Shown here: positions 60,340 through 64,000 of the stretch, piece by piece
Layout of the letters: every line of letters begins with the position of its first letter
How positions within the stretch are numbered: the first letter of the stretch is position 1
From: Lantana camara
Lineage: Eukaryota > Streptophyta > Magnoliopsida > Lamiales > Verbenaceae
Reading direction: 5' to 3'
DNA length: 64,000 bases
NCBI GenBank assembly: GCA_037501455.1
Contig: CM074857.1
Span: 123,925,501-123,989,500, forward strand
The notes under the pieces: model-generated
Databases searched by the model: none
Told to the model about the DNA's origin: nothing
The model's input: the letters and a program-made list of their open reading frames with translations, nothing else
Program-made: the position numbers and the translations under genes

Positions 60340-61250
60340 CAAATGAAAACCCTCTTGATTTTCTTTTTTCCATCTCCGCGGCCTTTACCTCCGCCACGAC
60401 AATCGAAGTAACTTTCTAGCCAAATGCCACCCACCCACATACCGCGAGCCTGGTGAGGATGGTCAAAAGTTTTGGCATCCTCGCCGTCAACCTCGTTTTG
60501 GCATCGTATTACCGTCGTGATTTCCATTCCGAATGACTTGGTGTTCACCTTAGCCGTCGACCCCTATCAAGCTTTGTTGTGGGTGGTTGACAACATGTTA
60601 GAGGTACAAGTGGATCATATTCGGGCCAGGCCATCTCAGTCGGCTCCATCTTCGGCGCCAGTCTGTCCGATTCTGCCGCCGTCTTCTCCGCCATATTCAA
60701 CCTACGGTGGGCGCTTGAAGATTCGAAGATCCACAACGTGCCGGTAACGATGGTTTTCGCATACCAAGATCTGATGAGGGCGGTGACCAGTTTAAAATTA
60801 ACGAGAAGAGTTAAGATTGAGGATTGTTTGATGGTTCTGCTCATGAGTGGTTCGCACCGGTCGCCGTTGCTGCTAAGCATGCCGACCGAGACTGGAAGCC
60901 TACCGAGTTGGATGGACGAGGTAAAATGGGCGATTTCGACCCTTGGTTTACCCGATAAGAATCTATCTGTGATGAATATGGGGTGGCCAAGTGAGAATAA
61001 GAAGAAATTCATAAAGGATTTAAAAGAAACCCCAGCCCCAGCCAACATCTTCTTCTTCTCTGAATCCTTTGAGAGTCAGGAAGTCGTCGACTACCTTAGA
61101 GCAAATTCACTAGAAATAGTGAGATTCACCCGATCCCCCATCTATCGAAGGAGAAATAGTCCAAGATGACACATTAGACATAGATTCACCCCCAGCTATC
61201 GAAGAAGAAATAGTCCAAGAACGGATCCAAGCAGGTAAACATGACACTCA
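60340..61250 (+). pseudogene. Possible decayed gene of unknown family
   Basis: GC content and codon-like structure rise here relative to the flanks. A start-like MKTLLIFFF at 60342 looks like a signal peptide but is interrupted by frame changes and stops. A second open stretch reads AISVGSIFGASLSD and continues into an open frame of 143 codons (60738-61169). An alternative frame at ~60828-60965 is also open. I do not recognise the family. Downstream, a ~40-bp unit is duplicated at 61122-61166 and 61182-61220 (GATTCACCC…ATAGTCCAAGA). A retro-copied or simply decayed gene fits; no function is proposed. Confidence 0.3.
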
Positions 61251-61379
61251 GAACAATAGTTTTTGGGTCATATCTTGATTCTTCTATGTGGCACTCGTGG
61301 TTGGGGCTGGTTCACTTTTTCTTCTTTTCAGTTTCTATAATAAGTTCCTAGTTTGGATCAACACATTGAGAGACTGGGT

Positions 61380-62366
61380 TAGGGATATGAATGAGGTGAG
61401 CCTTGACCTTTTTCAAGGTTCGAGCTCGGGCTCAACACTAAAAAAATAGGTTTGGGTTCGGCTTGCGAGCTATCGAACCCTAGTAGAGGTGGCTCGGGCT
61501 TGGCTCACAGTGAGATTTGGCCGAGCCGAGCCACGAGCCATTAACAAAACCCTCAAAATAACTTAATTTTGATTAGATCTGAATCTTTCCCTTTTACATA
61601 CACTCAATCCAAAGGAGAATAAATAACCAGATCTAGTTTTTTCCTTATAGCCAAAGCAAAAAAACAGATTGTCACCAAAAAAAAGTAGATAATAGAGATG
61701 CAATCGGACCAAGAATTTGGGAAAGTACATGATATTTTGACACATATAATTCCTCTCAATTTTTTCAAAGGTATCAAAACTGAATTTCACGGAAATAAAT
61801 CAAAAAAAAATGAGAGAGAGAGAGAGAGGAGGAGGCGGTGGCTGCGGTGCGGCTGAGAAAGGAGGAGGCAGTGGTGTTGTCGATGGTGGCGCTAGACGGT
61901 GGATTCGCGGAGAGAGGATGTCCATGATGGGCGCCGGCACCGCTTTTGGTAGCGCGACTACAGGAGATTGGAGGTGGTGGATTGACGGTGCGCGAGATGG
62001 CGAGAAAGGATGGGTGGTGGCGTCATGCATGGTGTTTCCAAGGTGGTGGCGTCATGGTTTTCTACACCTCTGCTGCGTGAAGGAATGAAAGAAAACAAAT
62101 GGGAGGGGAGAGGCGCACCTCTGATGCGTGAAGAAATGGGAAGAAAACAAATGGGTTAGGGTTTGCTCTTATAAGAGCATATATATATTAAATTGGCACT
62201 TGGCTCGTGAGCCGCAAGCCTAGAAATGCATGGGCTGGACTTGGATTCGAAACTCCACAAGCCGGAACGAGGCTCGGCTCGGCTCGGCAACTTCGAACTC
62301 AAGCCCGGACTTTCTTCGAGCCAACTCGCTAAGCTCGCGAGCTGGCTTAGCTCGTTTACATTCCTA
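61380..62366. mobile_element. hAT-type element, 987 bp, 8-bp TSD
   Basis: The left end TAGGGATATGAATGAGGTGAG and the inverted right end TAGGAATGTAAACGAGCTAAG form diverged TIRs. Flanking 8-mers GACTGGGT (61372-61379) and GACCGGGT (62367-62374) match at 7 of 8. Subterminal regions are rich in GCTCGAGC/GGCTCGG words. No transposase. Confidence 0.75.
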
Positions 62367-62766
62367 GACCGGGTTGACACATTCAGAGGCTATAAGGAGA
62401 TTCAACCTCATAATTAGTAGAAATTAGTAGTTCTATTGTATTGCATTGTTATGGAGTGTTTACTTCACTAGCCTTATATGTTGGAAAAGTGTTCAATACC
62501 ATTTTGTTAATTTTGAATTTTTCTGTGTGTATTCCGACTCATCTTCTCCTCACTTTCAATGAAAAGTAGGATTATGTCTTAAAAAAAAAAAAAAAAAAAA
62601 ATTTGCATCGGAACATTTTAGTACTACATTTTGTGAAAAATATACAACAAATTTTGAGAGGTATTTTAAGTACTAGATTATGTGAAAATTATACGATATT
62701 TTGCCAAAATGGGAAGTTAAGTAAAAATATGATGCCCAATTGAAGATTTATCCCACATTTGCTTTT
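62367..62766 (+). other. Flank with A21 run
   Basis: Sequence after the hAT element ends in CTT then 21 A (62581-62601), as in a retro-copied transcript tail. It may be the 3' end of the unknown pseudogene at 60340-61250. Beyond the A run is AT-rich sequence. Confidence 0.35.
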
Positions 62767-63065
62767 AATACACTTCTGCCATTAGAGAGCTTTCTTGCTC
62801 CCAAGAAGGAGATGAAGGTGTTAACTTTTTTATTAACCGTGATGAGTGGAATTCAGCAGTGGGACTGTGGAGTTTAGGGATTTCTTTATCATTTGCAGTG
62901 GAGATGTGAAGGAGAAATTATTTTCTTGATTTTTCTTGGAAATATATTAACTTTTCTTTTTAATAAATAAAGAAGAGTTAAAATAACCCATTGAAATTTT
63001 TATCGAGGACCACCCCTTCAAACAATAACGACCACAAACGTTCATAAAGGAAAATTAATGAAGTA
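62767..63065 (-). pseudogene. Truncated duplicate of the TSC10A 5' end
   Basis: AATACACTTCTGCCATT…AGAGCTTTCTTGCTCC aligns with the start of TSC10A (58167-58204), including the start codon and the first residues MAEVY; the coding match then ends abruptly. The match continues through the TSC10A 5' UTR/promoter (TTTAGGGATTT…GTGGAGATGTGAAGGA). The distal part (62823-63065) is shared with 13171-13401. No other TSC10A exon is present. Confidence 0.75.
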
Positions 63066-63629
63066 CATCAAAGCGAAAATAAAAGGCCAAGGCCGAAATC
63101 TAAAAGGATTGGCAGCGCTAAAAGGCACCTGAAATATGACGGCCCAACCATTTTGAGGCTCAAACCAAACGTGCCTAAGATCATATCTAAAATCCTTGCT
63201 TCTCAAATCATGCCTAACTCTCGTACCAAGCACCAAGTTACCTCTCACAGTAATTAGGCTAATCTGCAACATATATCCATTGACCCTGATCAAAGCCCCA
63301 CCTAGAGCTAGACAGTATTACGTTGCCGGATTAGATTTCTTGTTATATTTTTCTGCCACATTTCCTGTTTTATTCACCCACACACTCCAAGTGTATTGGT
63401 GGGCTATAATTATTTCTCTTTCCTTATCTCAACCATCCACAAATATACGTGGTGTGTATATATGAATAAAATTGGAGATGAAGCAAGAAACATAATAGGA
63501 GATCGGATCCGAAACAAGTCTGGGGTTTGCAGTATCATTTCAACCATTTCTCTGAACACTTCTGCTATCACATGAAATGATCATCCATACTATAGCATAA
63601 ATCCGAAATTGGGGATCATTATGTAATAT

Positions 63630-63675
<46 letters not shown>

Positions 63676-64000
63676 TTATATTTGGAAACATCAATTAGAT
63701 AGTTTTAGGATTGATTTTTCCTTAATTTATCATAATTCCGTCGGCTCAATTAATTATTATAGGTATGTTAATCTATATTATTATTAAAGCTCAAAGTCAA
63801 ATAAAAACTGTTTTGTTGTATTTATTCATGACTTTTTTTTTTTTTTTTTTTTTTTTGGGTAATTATTGGGTTTTATCTATCGTGAGGTTGGTAATGAGTA
63901 GTGACCTAAGTACCTAACGTTAGGTTGGCCTGGATTATTATTTAAATTTATATAAAAAAAAAATTGTGAATCAATATTACATTGAGACTCCTATTTTTTT
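63066..64000. other. Intergenic sequence with microsatellites
   Basis: No gene is supported. Contains (TA)n at 63642-63674 and a T24 run at 63833-63856. Confidence 0.5.

Noticed and set aside
60545..61048. 167-codon minus-strand frame
   Set aside because: No recognisable motif; composition fits the antisense of the plus-strand decayed gene.

Overview
This is nuclear DNA from a flowering plant. The gene families, GT–AG intron structure, 5' UTR style and transposon families all point to a eudicot, and my guess is an asterid (inference only). There are no bacterial-type operons, tRNA/rRNA genes or CRISPR arrays. Three host genes look intact. A chloroplast-type DEAD-box RNA helicase RH58 lies on the minus strand (1000-3950, 10 exons). 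A RING-H2 E3 ubiquitin ligase of the RHF1A type lies on the plus strand (7407-10070, 7 exons). A 3-ketodihydrosphingosine reductase TSC10A lies on the minus strand (56222-58182, 3 exons). A short two-finger C2H2 protein (25646-25822) may be a fourth gene. An F-box gene (34308-41077) is broken by a retrotransposon and by a frameshift.

Most of the remaining sequence is nested mobile DNA. Many insertions can be delimited to the base from target-site duplications (TSDs). (1) A truncated LINE RNase H remnant (4211-4772). (2) A TRIM-like remnant (12448-12746) and a Copia LTR/PBS remnant (13690-13985). (3) A 2.3-kb solo LTR, 15564-17890, TSD ATAGA. (4) A hAT-type element, 18003-25236, TSD CTTGCCCA, itself hit by a 5.96-kb Mutator-like element (MULE), 19216-25171, TSD GGCCTGGATA and 118-bp TIRs. 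The MULE carries a decayed MuDR-type transposase and a convergent, intact GRF-zinc-finger gene. (5) A decayed minus-strand Copia element, about 25997-30940. (6) A minus-strand Copia element, 34860-40828, TSD GTATG, sitting in the F-box gene. (7) A 644-bp hAT-type element, 44416-45059. (8) A 10.6-kb minus-strand LTR element with gag but no pol, 45291-55865, TSD ATAAG, containing a very young plus-strand LTR element with no recognisable genes, 46961-51099, TSD CCAGC. (9) A third hAT-type element, 61380-62366.

The host genes do not form a pathway: RNA metabolism in the plastid, protein ubiquitination, and sphingolipid synthesis in the ER. Two further copies of the TSC10A 5' end or upstream sequence (62767-63065 and 13171-13401), plus a second shared repeat (12972-13165 and 59665-59860), link the two ends of the window and suggest old segmental duplication of the TSC10A upstream region.

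The least expected observations are these. The Copia element in the F-box gene has no tRNA-type primer-binding site; instead, a 14-nt stretch beside its 5' LTR is exactly complementary to its own U5. A gag-only retrotransposon hosts a near-identical-LTR insertion. Four GGTCGCGNCCGCGACC-like palindromes sit in the solo LTR with 33-75-33 bp spacing. RH58 has an apparent GC-AG intron.
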